This document shows positions 34,852 through 42,900 of a stretch of 64,000 nucleotides of DNA, piece by piece. The notes below the pieces were generated by a model. That model made no database searches, was not told the DNA's origin, and saw only the letters and a list, made by a program, of their open reading frames with translations. Position 1 is the stretch's first letter, and the number at the start of each line of letters is the position of its first letter. Where the stretch lies: the NCBI GenBank assembly GCA_964464825.1, contig CAYXKL010000003.1, positions 15,873-79,872 of the forward strand. The letters are read 5' to 3'. The stretch is from DYJK01 sp964464825 (lineage in GTDB: Bacteria > Bacteroidota > Ignavibacteria > Ignavibacteriales > Melioribacteraceae). Made by a program: the position numbers and the translations under genes.

Positions 34852-36111
34852 ATGAAATACACTACTATCAATAGACTATTAATAATTATACTTTTTTTAG
34901 TTTCAGCAACTGTTTCTGCTCAATCGGATTATGAAAAAACTCAAAACTTTAAAATAAAGTATAAACAGTTAGAAGATGGAATAAAAAACGCCGCGACTTT
35001 GGAAGAGTGTAATATTATTAGTGAAAATATATTGAAGCTTAAAGATGAATTTATAAAAGATAAATCGTTACTTGATAAATCTCTTTACCCCGAAACGTTT
35101 GAGTCGTCATTCATCAAAATTGAAAAAGCATTAGAGATTAGAAAAAGTGATTTTACTCAAATAGTTGAATTGACAACCGAAGTAGGATCACTTAAAACAC
35201 AAGTAACCGAGATAAGTGAAAAAAACCAAAATTTGATCGCCGAAATCAAACAACTCAATTTGAAAGGTGAAAAAGATGCTGCAACTATTGCCTCTTTACA
35301 AAAACTTGTTGCACAACTTAAAGCAAATATTCAGCAAAGAGATATGCTGGTAAGAGATATTGTTGATAGTCTTCTTATTGAATTTGTTAAGGCTCCATCA
35401 TCTTTGAATGAAGCAGAAAAGCAGAATATTTATAACAAAGTAGAAACCGGAAATTTGTTCTATAATATAGAAAGAACTATTAGTGATAATATTCAATTCA
35501 TGAGGGTAACTCAATTAACACCTAATGATCTTTCTGAAATGAAAGAGCAGTATCGCGATTTTAATAAAGTATGGAGGCAAATCGGGCCAAAACTAGGAAA
35601 TGTTTATCTAGGTCAAAGGGAAAAAACAACCGAGATTGCAAACATTGATAATATGTTTTCACTATGGAATCAGAAAATAAATGAAGAAATATGGGATCAA
35701 ATCAATAAACTTTTCAGAGATAAAGAAATTTCATTAATACAATTCAATAGCGGTGAACAATTTACAAACAGTATTACATCATTTATAGATGATGAAATAA
35801 AAAACTATGGTGTAAAACGAACTGAAGAATCTGAAAAAACTTATTACGCATTTACAGACAGTGTTTGGTTTCCAACGGTACAGCCAAATTGGGTCCCAAT
35901 TTTAATTGAAAATAAAATGATGACAGAAGCTAATAAAGACACTATAGAATCCAAAATTGGTAAATGGAAAGAACAAATAGCGCCGGAAGCTGCTTTCAAC
36001 TGGTTATATCTAATTTTAATTGGAATTATAATAGCACTTGTTGCTGCATATTTCTTAAAAGGAAAAAAGAAACATTCAACAGACACACCGTTTGATACTC
36101 TAAACAAATAG
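34852..36111 (+). CDS. Exported coiled-coil protein with C-terminal membrane anchor
   Basis: 419 aa. An N-terminal signal sequence (INRLLIIILFLVSATVSAQ) is followed by a helical region with a strong coiled coil at ~98-165 (VELTTEVGSLKTQVTEISEK, LIAEIKQLNLKGEKDAATIA). An alpha-helical domain of unknown type runs to ~385. A single membrane helix (FNWLYLILIGIIIALVAAYF) and a basic tail KGKKKH close it. Most of the protein is therefore periplasmic and anchored at its C-terminus. It probably works with the lipoprotein encoded just upstream, perhaps as an envelope scaffold. No enzyme motif is visible. Confidence 0.75.
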   Translation: MKYTTINRLLIIILFLVSATVSAQSDYEKTQNFKIKYKQLEDGIKNAATLEECNIISENILKLKDEFIKDKSLLDKSLYPETFESSFIKIEKALEIRKSDFTQIVELTTEVGSLKTQVTEISEKNQNLIAEIKQLNLKGEKDAATIASLQKLVAQLKANIQQRDMLVRDIVDSLLIEFVKAPSSLNEAEKQNIYNKVETGNLFYNIERTISDNIQFMRVTQLTPNDLSEMKEQYRDFNKVWRQIGPKLGNVYLGQREKTTEIANIDNMFSLWNQKINEEIWDQINKLFRDKEISLIQFNSGEQFTNSITSFIDDEIKNYGVKRTEESEKTYYAFTDSVWFPTVQPNWVPILIENKMMTEANKDTIESKIGKWKEQIAPEAAFNWLYLILIGIIIALVAAYFLKGKKKHSTDTPFDTLNK

Positions 36112-36131
36112 TAAGAAAATTTTCCCACAAT

Positions 36132-36158
36132 CCGCCCGCCTATTGGCGGGCGGGTTTT
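36132..36158 (+). terminator. Strong rho-independent terminator
   Basis: CCGCCCGCC (36132-36140), loop TATT, GGCGGGCGG (36145-36153), then GTTTTTATTT. The nine-base GC stem is perfect and stands out in AT-rich DNA, 20 nt after the coiled-coil gene. Confidence 0.9.
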
Positions 36159-36226
36159 TATTTCGGGCAAGTTAATCCCCAACTACATAATTTTGATTTA
36201 CAAATTTCCATTCAAGGGGTATTCTT

Positions 36227-37354
36227 ATGAGAATCTTATCAAGCAAATTAATCTTATCAACTATTTTCTTTTGTTCGGTCTCTTTCAATATTTTTTCACA
36301 ACAATCCAAACCATTAACAAATATTAAAGACGCAATTAAAATAGTAAGAACTGAGAATTCCATGCCCGGTAAATACCCGGGTAAAGTAGTTGAAGTAAAT
36401 AATCAAAAATGTATTGATGATAACAAAATTATTTATGATGAAGCTTACAAAATGGTTGCCCAAGGAATTCTTTCTCTTACTGGTGTTGATAATTTAAAAG
36501 ATGCATGGCTAAAATTTGTTTCTCCAAAAGATAGAATTGGATTAAAAGTTAATCCAGTTGCCGGTCCCGAGCTTTCCACAAGTGTTGAGATTACACAAGC
36601 AATTGTAAAACAATTAGAAGAATCCGGTATTCCAAGAAATAATATTATTATTTGGGATAGAAGAGAAGAACAATTATTAGAAGCTGGATTCACAAACGAA
36701 AATTTCCCCGGTATAAAAATTATTGGTACTGAAAGACCTGAAAACGGTTCGATGTATGACGATAATGGAAATCTACATAGCTTAAAAATGATTGATACAA
36801 CATGGTACTATTGGGCTGATTGTGAAGAAAAATATGATTCAGCTACAATTCCATACATGGTTAATGAAGGAAAATATTCTTACTTCACAAAGATTGTTAC
36901 AGAAATGGTTGAAAAAATTATAAATGTTCCGATATTAAAGAATGCTGGTTCTTCTATAACTCTATGCTTAAAAAATTTATCGTATGGATCAATAACAAAT
37001 ACTGGTCGTCTGCATAAACAGCTTTGGTCGGAAACATGTGCTGAGGTATGTGCTTTTCCACCACTGCGTGATAAAGTTGTGTTAAATATTGTAGATGGAT
37101 TAAAAGGATGTTTTAACGGAGGACCCGGCGCTAATCCACAGTTTTTCTATGAATACAAAACAGTGCTTTTGGGAACTGATCCCGTGGCTGTTGATAGAAT
37201 TGGTTATGATATTGTTATAAAGAAAAGAATTTCCGAAGGTGTACAAAAAGAAGAAAATCCGCGTGGAAGAATTTTTATGGAACTTGCACAAAATTTAAAT
37301 CTCGGTGTTGCTGATCTTGATAAAATAAATTGGGTAAAAATTGAATTACAATAA
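36227..37354 (+). CDS. DUF362 domain protein, exported
   Basis: 375 aa with a signal peptide (SSKLILSTIFFCSVSFNIFS). The body matches the DUF362 pattern: AWLKFVSPKDRIGLKVNPVA, the TQAIVKQLEESGIPRNNIII strand, WDRREEQLLEAGF, LKNLSYGSITNTGRLH and TDPVAVDRIGYDIV. Many DUF362 proteins carry extra Fe-S clusters, but no CxxCxxC set is seen here. The function of the family is unknown. It overlaps the downstream DUF6599-like gene by 14 nt. This pair lies 1 kb ahead of the multihaem cytochrome operon on the same strand. Confidence 0.82.
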   Translation: MRILSSKLILSTIFFCSVSFNIFSQQSKPLTNIKDAIKIVRTENSMPGKYPGKVVEVNNQKCIDDNKIIYDEAYKMVAQGILSLTGVDNLKDAWLKFVSPKDRIGLKVNPVAGPELSTSVEITQAIVKQLEESGIPRNNIIIWDRREEQLLEAGFTNENFPGIKIIGTERPENGSMYDDNGNLHSLKMIDTTWYYWADCEEKYDSATIPYMVNEGKYSYFTKIVTEMVEKIINVPILKNAGSSITLCLKNLSYGSITNTGRLHKQLWSETCAEVCAFPPLRDKVVLNIVDGLKGCFNGGPGANPQFFYEYKTVLLGTDPVAVDRIGYDIVIKKRISEGVQKEENPRGRIFMELAQNLNLGVADLDKINWVKIELQ

Positions 37355-38219
37355 ATTATTCATCACAATACTAATACTGTATTTATTAGTATCAACCTCA
37401 CCGGCACAAATCAATAATGATTTTCCAAAATTAGTCGAATCTGATTTTCCTGGATCAAGGATTACGAGAGAGCAAATATTCGATGGCGGTGGTCTTTGGG
37501 GATATATTAACGGCGGTGCTGATCTTTTCTTAGAATATGGTTTCGATAAACTTTTCTTACAAGAAATTGAAATTGATACTTACAGATTCAAAATTGAATT
37601 TTATAAGATGAACACTATTGAGGCAGCATTCGGTGTTTATTCAGTTTCTCATTTCAAATGTGAAGACACGGATACGAACATTAAATACAATTGTATAACT
37701 CCATTCCAAATTCAAACAGCAATTAGTAATTATTATATTTCTATAATTAATAAAAACGGGAGTAAAGAAGAACAAACTATCAGTAAGAAACTATGGAGTA
37801 AATTAATTTCAAAAATTCCGAAAATTGAATTTACCCCTCCAACTTTTTTCACAAATAAAAAACTTCTCCCAATTTTATCAACAATGAAATATTTCAATGG
37901 AAACCTTGCTATTCAGAACGGGATTTATGATTGGTATGACCGCTTTGAGAAATTGTCAGATTGCAAAATTTACTTACTACTGCTAGAAGTAAAATCAGTT
38001 ATTATATATTTATCTCAAATAAGCTTCTCTTCAGAAGATGATTTGAATTCATTTTTAAAAAGCTTGTCTATTAACTTCAATAAGGGAAATTCAATTACTA
38101 AAAAAGAAGAAAAATCTGTGTCGTATATTGTTAAAGCATTATCACCAAAAGAAATAATTTTTATTGAAGGCAGTCTTAAAATGAATGAATTAGATGAGGT
38201 TACTAAAAAATTATTTTAA
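37341..38219 (+). CDS. DUF6599-like exported protein
   Basis: 292 aa. The start is a TTG (37341) within the end of the DUF362 gene; no ATG gives a complete signal peptide (KLFITILILYLLVSTSPAQ). The conserved segment IFDGGGLWGYINGGADLFLE with YGFDKLFLQEIE, and FKIEFYKMNTIEAAFGVYSV, are the hallmarks I associate with DUF6599. The role is unknown; it is periplasmic or outer-membrane-facing. Its coupling to DUF362 suggests that the two products act together. Confidence 0.72.
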   Translation: MNYNKLFITILILYLLVSTSPAQINNDFPKLVESDFPGSRITREQIFDGGGLWGYINGGADLFLEYGFDKLFLQEIEIDTYRFKIEFYKMNTIEAAFGVYSVSHFKCEDTDTNIKYNCITPFQIQTAISNYYISIINKNGSKEEQTISKKLWSKLISKIPKIEFTPPTFFTNKKLLPILSTMKYFNGNLAIQNGIYDWYDRFEKLSDCKIYLLLLEVKSVIIYLSQISFSSEDDLNSFLKSLSINFNKGNSITKKEEKSVSYIVKALSPKEIIFIEGSLKMNELDEVTKKLF

Positions 38220-38234
38220 TTTATTATTAATTAT

Positions 38235-38870
38235 TTAATACTGCTTTCTATATATACCAACAAAAAATTGTTTCCCATTCGGCATTTCATTGAAATAAGA
38301 TTCGATCATAATCAATTTATTTCTATCAATGTAAACATTAAACTCAGACAAATTAACAAGCTGCAATATGTTGTTAAGGGATTTGAGTGATTCATAACCG
38401 GTATCTGAAACCGGTGAAGATTTTTCACTTGGAATTTGCAATACAACGGATAAAATTCCATTTTCTTTTAACCACTTTGAAATATTATTTACTGTTTTTT
38501 CTACATTAACATATTCAAATATCAAAGCAGCATGTATTAAATCGAACGAATTATCTTTTATCTCCATATTATCAATATCGGCACAGACTAAATTTAATGA
38601 GGATAACACATTTTTATATTTAGTACTGCATTCATTTAAATAATTATAATTAATATCAACACCAAATATTTTCCTATTATCATCATTAATTAAATGTTCA
38701 AATCCATTTCCATTAGTGCAGCCCAGCACACACACAGAGCTTTGTTTGTATTTATTAATTACATTTTTTAAAATATTATTTAGTAATTGCAATTGTCCAA
38801 CTTTAGGTGCGGACATATGTGCTTCATAATCATTCAAAGGTAAATCGAGCCAGGGATTCATTAAATTCAA
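38235..38870 (-). CDS. Class I SAM-dependent methyltransferase
   Basis: 211 aa, no signal peptide. Motif I (SVCVLGCTNGNGFEHL), the acidic end of strand 2 (IFGVDINYNY), motif II (LVCADIDNMEIKDNSFDLIH) and EYVNVEKTVNNISKWLKENG place it among Methyltransf_11/25-like enzymes. The substrate is unknown. It is the only minus-strand gene among plus-strand genes and is divergent from the cytochrome operon. Its end lies 15 nt from the end of the DUF6599-like gene. Confidence 0.82.
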   Translation of the reverse strand: MNLMNPWLDLPLNDYEAHMSAPKVGQLQLLNNILKNVINKYKQSSVCVLGCTNGNGFEHLINDDNRKIFGVDINYNYLNECSTKYKNVLSSLNLVCADIDNMEIKDNSFDLIHAALIFEYVNVEKTVNNISKWLKENGILSVVLQIPSEKSSPVSDTGYESLKSLNNILQLVNLSEFNVYIDRNKLIMIESYFNEMPNGKQFFVGIYRKQY

Positions 38871-38903
38871 TTCATATATTATAATTATAGTAGGGAAAAT
38901 TTA

Positions 38904-38928
38904 TACAATGTATCTATAGAAAATTGTA
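38904..38928. promoter_or_regulatory. Inverted repeat in the divergent promoter region of the cytochrome operon
   Basis: TACAAT (38904-38909) and ATTGTA (38923-38928) form a perfect 6-bp dyad with a 13-base spacer, midway between the divergent methyltransferase gene and the cytochrome b-like gene. The layout fits a dimeric regulator site, but no regulator gene is adjacent. Confidence 0.25.
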
Positions 38929-38966
38929 CAAAAAATTAAGGTATAACAATATTCTAATGTCACTTT

Positions 38967-39932
38967 TTGAAAAAGGATATTTGGTTTTATATAAAAATTA
39001 TTTTCCTTAAATTCATTTCGAAATTTCGCCTATCCAGAACTTTAAAAATACAAATGAAAGGAAAACTTCACGCTTTATATATAGGTCTATTTTTACTAAT
39101 AGGAATCTCATCTTTAATATTATTAATAATAAATGGGATTTCATATTACACCCTTCCTATTGAAGAAAGATTTTTTTCGAACCACCACTCATCTTTAAAA
39201 CCTAGCGGTATTATTGGACACGGTCTCGGTATTGTAGGAACGCTGATGATGATAATTGGTGTCTCTTCTTATATGCTTCGGAAAAGAATACGATGGATGT
39301 TCGATTGGGGTTACTTAAAATACTGGTTAGAATTTCACATCTTTATGTGTACTGTTGGTCCAATCCTGGTTTTATTTCACACTGCTTTCAAATTCGGTGG
39401 TATTGTTGCTGTAAGTTTCTGGAGTATGGTTATAGTAGTGCTTAGTGGTGTTATAGGAAGATTTATATATATACAGATCCCAAGAACTATACAAGGTAAA
39501 GAAATTGACATAAATGAATTAAATGAAACCGAGCTAAGTTTAACCGGACAATTACAATCTGAATATAATTTAAATAATGAAATCATTGAGATAATTAATA
39601 AAAGTTCGGAGCCATCAAAATATATAAATATGTCGTTCTCAAAGAGTTTATATACAGTTACAAAGGAATCGTTCACATTTAGAACTTTTCTTTCAAATAT
39701 TTCAGATGAATTAAAAAATCAAGGTATCTCCGATTATAAAAAACGCAAAAAAATATTACAAATCACTAAGCAGAAAATGATAATGTCTAGAAGAATTGGT
39801 ATGCTGCGTACAATGCAAAAGCTTTTTAGATATTGGCACATTTTTCATCTGCCATTTGCACTTTCGATGTTCATCATTATGATAATTCATGTTGGTGTTA
39901 CTATCGCTTTCGGTTATAAGTGGTTATTCTAA
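38967..39932 (+). CDS. Cytochrome b-like integral membrane protein
   Basis: 321 aa as drawn from a TTG start; the ATG at 39054 (residue 30, before KGKLHALYIGLFLLIG) is a real alternative, as neither has a clear ribosome site. Five or more membrane helices carry histidines facing the bilayer: H85 (GHGLGIVGTLMM), H124 (LEFHIFMC), H138 (LFHTAFKFGG), H294 (FHLPFA) and H308 (IIHVGV), a pattern fit for two b haems. A charged loop (~170-270) separates the halves. It is the first gene of the electron-transfer operon and would link a quinone or flavoprotein to periplasmic cytochromes. The precise family is uncertain. Confidence 0.7.
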   Translation: MKKDIWFYIKIIFLKFISKFRLSRTLKIQMKGKLHALYIGLFLLIGISSLILLIINGISYYTLPIEERFFSNHHSSLKPSGIIGHGLGIVGTLMMIIGVSSYMLRKRIRWMFDWGYLKYWLEFHIFMCTVGPILVLFHTAFKFGGIVAVSFWSMVIVVLSGVIGRFIYIQIPRTIQGKEIDINELNETELSLTGQLQSEYNLNNEIIEIINKSSEPSKYINMSFSKSLYTVTKESFTFRTFLSNISDELKNQGISDYKKRKKILQITKQKMIMSRRIGMLRTMQKLFRYWHIFHLPFALSMFIIMIIHVGVTIAFGYKWLF

Positions 39933-39970
39933 TAATCCATAAAATTATTTAACTCATTCAATTAAAAATT

Positions 39971-41326
39971 ATGAATCCTTTTTATGAAAATATTATTGGT
40001 ATTATTATAACAGTGGGTATAGTTGGATTAATATTAATAATATATTTATTTACAACTTCGAGAAGGACAAAACGAACACACCAAAAAATTGATAAAGCAA
40101 AAGAATTTGGATTACACGAACCGGTTTCACTTCATCCAGTGATTGATACTGAAACATGTATAGGAAGCGGCGCTTGTATTGAAGCATGTCCTGAAAAAGA
40201 TATTCTTGGATGGGCAAGCGGAAAATCTAAAGTTATAAATGCATCACGCTGTGTAGGTCACGGAGCTTGTTTTCATGCATGTCCGGTTCAAGCTATTTCT
40301 TTATGTATAGGAACAGAAAAAAGAGGTGTTGATCTGCCTCATGTAAGTCAAGAATTTGAAACTAATATCCCGATGTTATTCATAGCCGGGGAACTTGGCG
40401 GAATGGGTCTAATTAAAAATGCCGTAGAGCAAGGAAAACAAGCGGTGGAATATCTTGTAACAAAATTGAGTTGTAAAACGGATACTCAATTTGATGTTAT
40501 TACAATTGGAGCCGGGCCGGCTGGTATTTCTGCAACGCTAACTGCAGCAAAAAATAACTTGCGATATTTGACTCTGGAACAAGATACACTGGGTGGAACT
40601 GTTTATAGTTTTCCTCGAGCAAAAATAATAATGACTTCACCAATGGATTTACCTCTCTACGGAAAAGTTAAATTACGAGAAACTAAAAAAAGTGAATTAT
40701 TGAATTTGTGGCAAGAAATACTGCAAAAGAATAATATCTCTATCAATGAGCAAGAGAAGGTTTTGAATATTGAATTAAAACAAGATTTCTTTGAAGTATC
40801 AACAACAAAATCATCTTACACAACTAAATCAGTAATATTGGCTATTGGCCGTAGAGGATCACCAAGGAAATTAAATGTGCCTGGTGAAGAAAAAGAAAAA
40901 GTTTATTACCGTTTAATTGAGCCCGAATTAATCAATGAAAAAAATATTTTGGTTGTTGGTGGAGGTGATTCTGCTGTTGAATCTGCTATTCTGCTGGCAG
41001 ATGAAAATAACAATGTTTCACTCTCCTACCGTTCTGATAAATTCTCACGCATAAAAACAAAAAACCTTGAGCGTATTAATGAGTATGCAGCTTCTAAAAA
41101 AATAAATTTGTTATTAAATACTAACGTGGTTGAAATATTCGATGATAAAGTTATTATAAAAAATGAAGCGGATTCCAAATTGATAGAGTTGCCGAATGAC
41201 CTAGTTTATGTTTTTGCCGGCGGAGAGTTACCGATTCAATTTCTAGAGAAAATTGGAATAAAGATAACTAAAAAATTTGGCGATAAAATTTTATCACATA
41301 GAAAAAATAAATACTCATATAAATGA
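39971..41326 (+). CDS. Membrane-anchored FeS/FAD oxidoreductase with permuted domain order
   Basis: 451 aa. An N-terminal membrane helix (8-27) is followed by a ferredoxin-like domain with two C-x5-C-x3-C-P motifs (C63/C69/C73 and C94/C100/C104). Each lacks the second Cys of the usual CxxCxxCxxxCP. Residues ~118-162 (TNIPMLFIAGELGGMGLIKN) look like the C-terminal FAD segment of thioredoxin-reductase-like enzymes. They precede the N-terminal FAD Rossmann motif GAGPAG (180-185) and the NAD(P) motif VVGGGDSAVES (~315), so the flavoprotein is circularly permuted. No redox CxxC exists, so it is not a thioredoxin reductase. It probably moves electrons between NAD(P)H and the cytochromes. Its stop overlaps the next start (ATGA). 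Confidence 0.8.
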   Translation: MNPFYENIIGIIITVGIVGLILIIYLFTTSRRTKRTHQKIDKAKEFGLHEPVSLHPVIDTETCIGSGACIEACPEKDILGWASGKSKVINASRCVGHGACFHACPVQAISLCIGTEKRGVDLPHVSQEFETNIPMLFIAGELGGMGLIKNAVEQGKQAVEYLVTKLSCKTDTQFDVITIGAGPAGISATLTAAKNNLRYLTLEQDTLGGTVYSFPRAKIIMTSPMDLPLYGKVKLRETKKSELLNLWQEILQKNNISINEQEKVLNIELKQDFFEVSTTKSSYTTKSVILAIGRRGSPRKLNVPGEEKEKVYYRLIEPELINEKNILVVGGGDSAVESAILLADENNNVSLSYRSDKFSRIKTKNLERINEYAASKKINLLLNTNVVEIFDDKVIIKNEADSKLIELPNDLVYVFAGGELPIQFLEKIGIKITKKFGDKILSHRKNKYSYK

Positions 41327-42900
41327 TAAAAAAACTGTTTATCATATCAATATTTATAACAAAAATTTTGTTCGCTCAAATATCACCCGGTGAACTTTCA
41401 AAATTTCATGCCGATTTGGAAGGGCTAAACAACTGCACGAAATGTCACATTTTAGGTGAAAAGATAACAAATCAAAAATGCTTATCGTGTCATAACGAAA
41501 TTGATCAACGCATAAAAAATAATTCCGGCTTACACGTTAGCACTGAAGTGAAAGGTAAAGATTGCTGGGTCTGTCATAGTGAACACAACGGTAGAAATTT
41601 TCAGATTATCCGTTTTGATAAAAAACAATTTGATCACTCTAAAACCGGATACATACTTAAAGATTCACATACAAAATTAGAATGCTCTAAATGCCATAAT
41701 AAAGAATTAATGATTGATAACGAAATTAAAAAGAAGAAAGAAAGCTACCTGGGATTATCTTCTGAATGCTCTAGTTGTCATGAGGATGCTCATCAAAAAA
41801 CATTAGGAAATAATTGTTCATCATGTCATGATTCAAAAAAATTCAAACCGGCATCATTATTTAATCATGATAATTCTAAATTCAGACTAACCGGTACACA
41901 TTCTAAAACTGATTGTGAAAAATGTCATATTATAGAATTCAAATCAGGGAAGAAGTTTCAAAAGTTTAAAGATTTAGTATTTGAAAATTGTTCGAATTGT
42001 CACAAAGATGTTCACAATAAAAAATTCGGTAATGATTGTCAAAATTGCCACAACACAACAAATTTTAATAATATTAATAAAAGTAATTTTGATCATTCCA
42101 GAACAAACTTTGCATTGATCGGTAAGCATATTACAGTGGAATGTTCCAAATGTCATGGCATTGATCTTTCATCAAAACCAAAACATTCAAAATGCACAGA
42201 TTGTCATAAAGATTATCACAATGCTGAGTTAAATGATGGTAATGAAATTAAAGATTGTAAATACTGTCACAATGAGAACGGATTTACACCGTCATTATTC
42301 ACATTAGATTTACATAACAATTCTGTTTTTCCTTTATCAGGTGCACACCTTGCAACACCGTGTCAGAATTGTCATTATAAGAATTCAAACTGGCAATTTA
42401 AAATTATTGGGCTGCGTTGCTTTGATTGTCATTCAAACATTCATAACAATGAAATAAGTAATAGATTCATGGAGGATTTTAATTGCAGTAATTGCCACAT
42501 AACAGCAAATTGGACAAATGTAAATTTTGATCATAATAAAACCAGTTTTAAACTTTTAGGAAAGCACAATGTTGTTTCATGTGATAATTGTCACCTGAAA
42601 GAAAAAATGAATAGTAAAAGAGAATTATTATTCATTTCTTTAAACACAAATTGTGAGAGTTGCCATAATGATATTCATAATAATCAATTTGTTGAGAATG
42701 GGAAAAATAATTGCGAACGATGCCATAATTTTAATAATTGGTATCCGGATAAATTTGATCATAGTAAAACTAAATTCCCTTTAACCGGTGCACATTTTAA
42801 TTTGTTTTGCAGCAAATGTCATAAACAGATCGAAGAAACAAATAAAAAATATATTAAATATAAAATAGAAGATTTCAGATGCATCGTTTGTCATTATTAA
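41323..42900 (+). CDS. 20-haem c-type cytochrome
   Basis: 525 aa with a signal peptide (LFIISIFITKILFAQ). I count 20 CxxCH motifs spread from residue ~38 to the last residues (CIVCHY), with no CxxCK variant. A repeated unit F[DN]H[SDN]xTxF-x-L-x-G-x-H-x(4)-CxxCH supplies extra histidines that can be the distal axial ligands. It is exported and would be loaded with haem in the periplasm. Its start overlaps the FeS flavoprotein stop by four bases, and its end overlaps the 37-haem gene by 22 bases, so expression is tightly linked. Electron transfer is certain as a class; the partners are inferred from the operon. Confidence 0.93.
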   Translation: MIKKLFIISIFITKILFAQISPGELSKFHADLEGLNNCTKCHILGEKITNQKCLSCHNEIDQRIKNNSGLHVSTEVKGKDCWVCHSEHNGRNFQIIRFDKKQFDHSKTGYILKDSHTKLECSKCHNKELMIDNEIKKKKESYLGLSSECSSCHEDAHQKTLGNNCSSCHDSKKFKPASLFNHDNSKFRLTGTHSKTDCEKCHIIEFKSGKKFQKFKDLVFENCSNCHKDVHNKKFGNDCQNCHNTTNFNNINKSNFDHSRTNFALIGKHITVECSKCHGIDLSSKPKHSKCTDCHKDYHNAELNDGNEIKDCKYCHNENGFTPSLFTLDLHNNSVFPLSGAHLATPCQNCHYKNSNWQFKIIGLRCFDCHSNIHNNEISNRFMEDFNCSNCHITANWTNVNFDHNKTSFKLLGKHNVVSCDNCHLKEKMNSKRELLFISLNTNCESCHNDIHNNQFVENGKNNCERCHNFNNWYPDKFDHSKTKFPLTGAHFNLFCSKCHKQIEETNKKYIKYKIEDFRCIVCHY

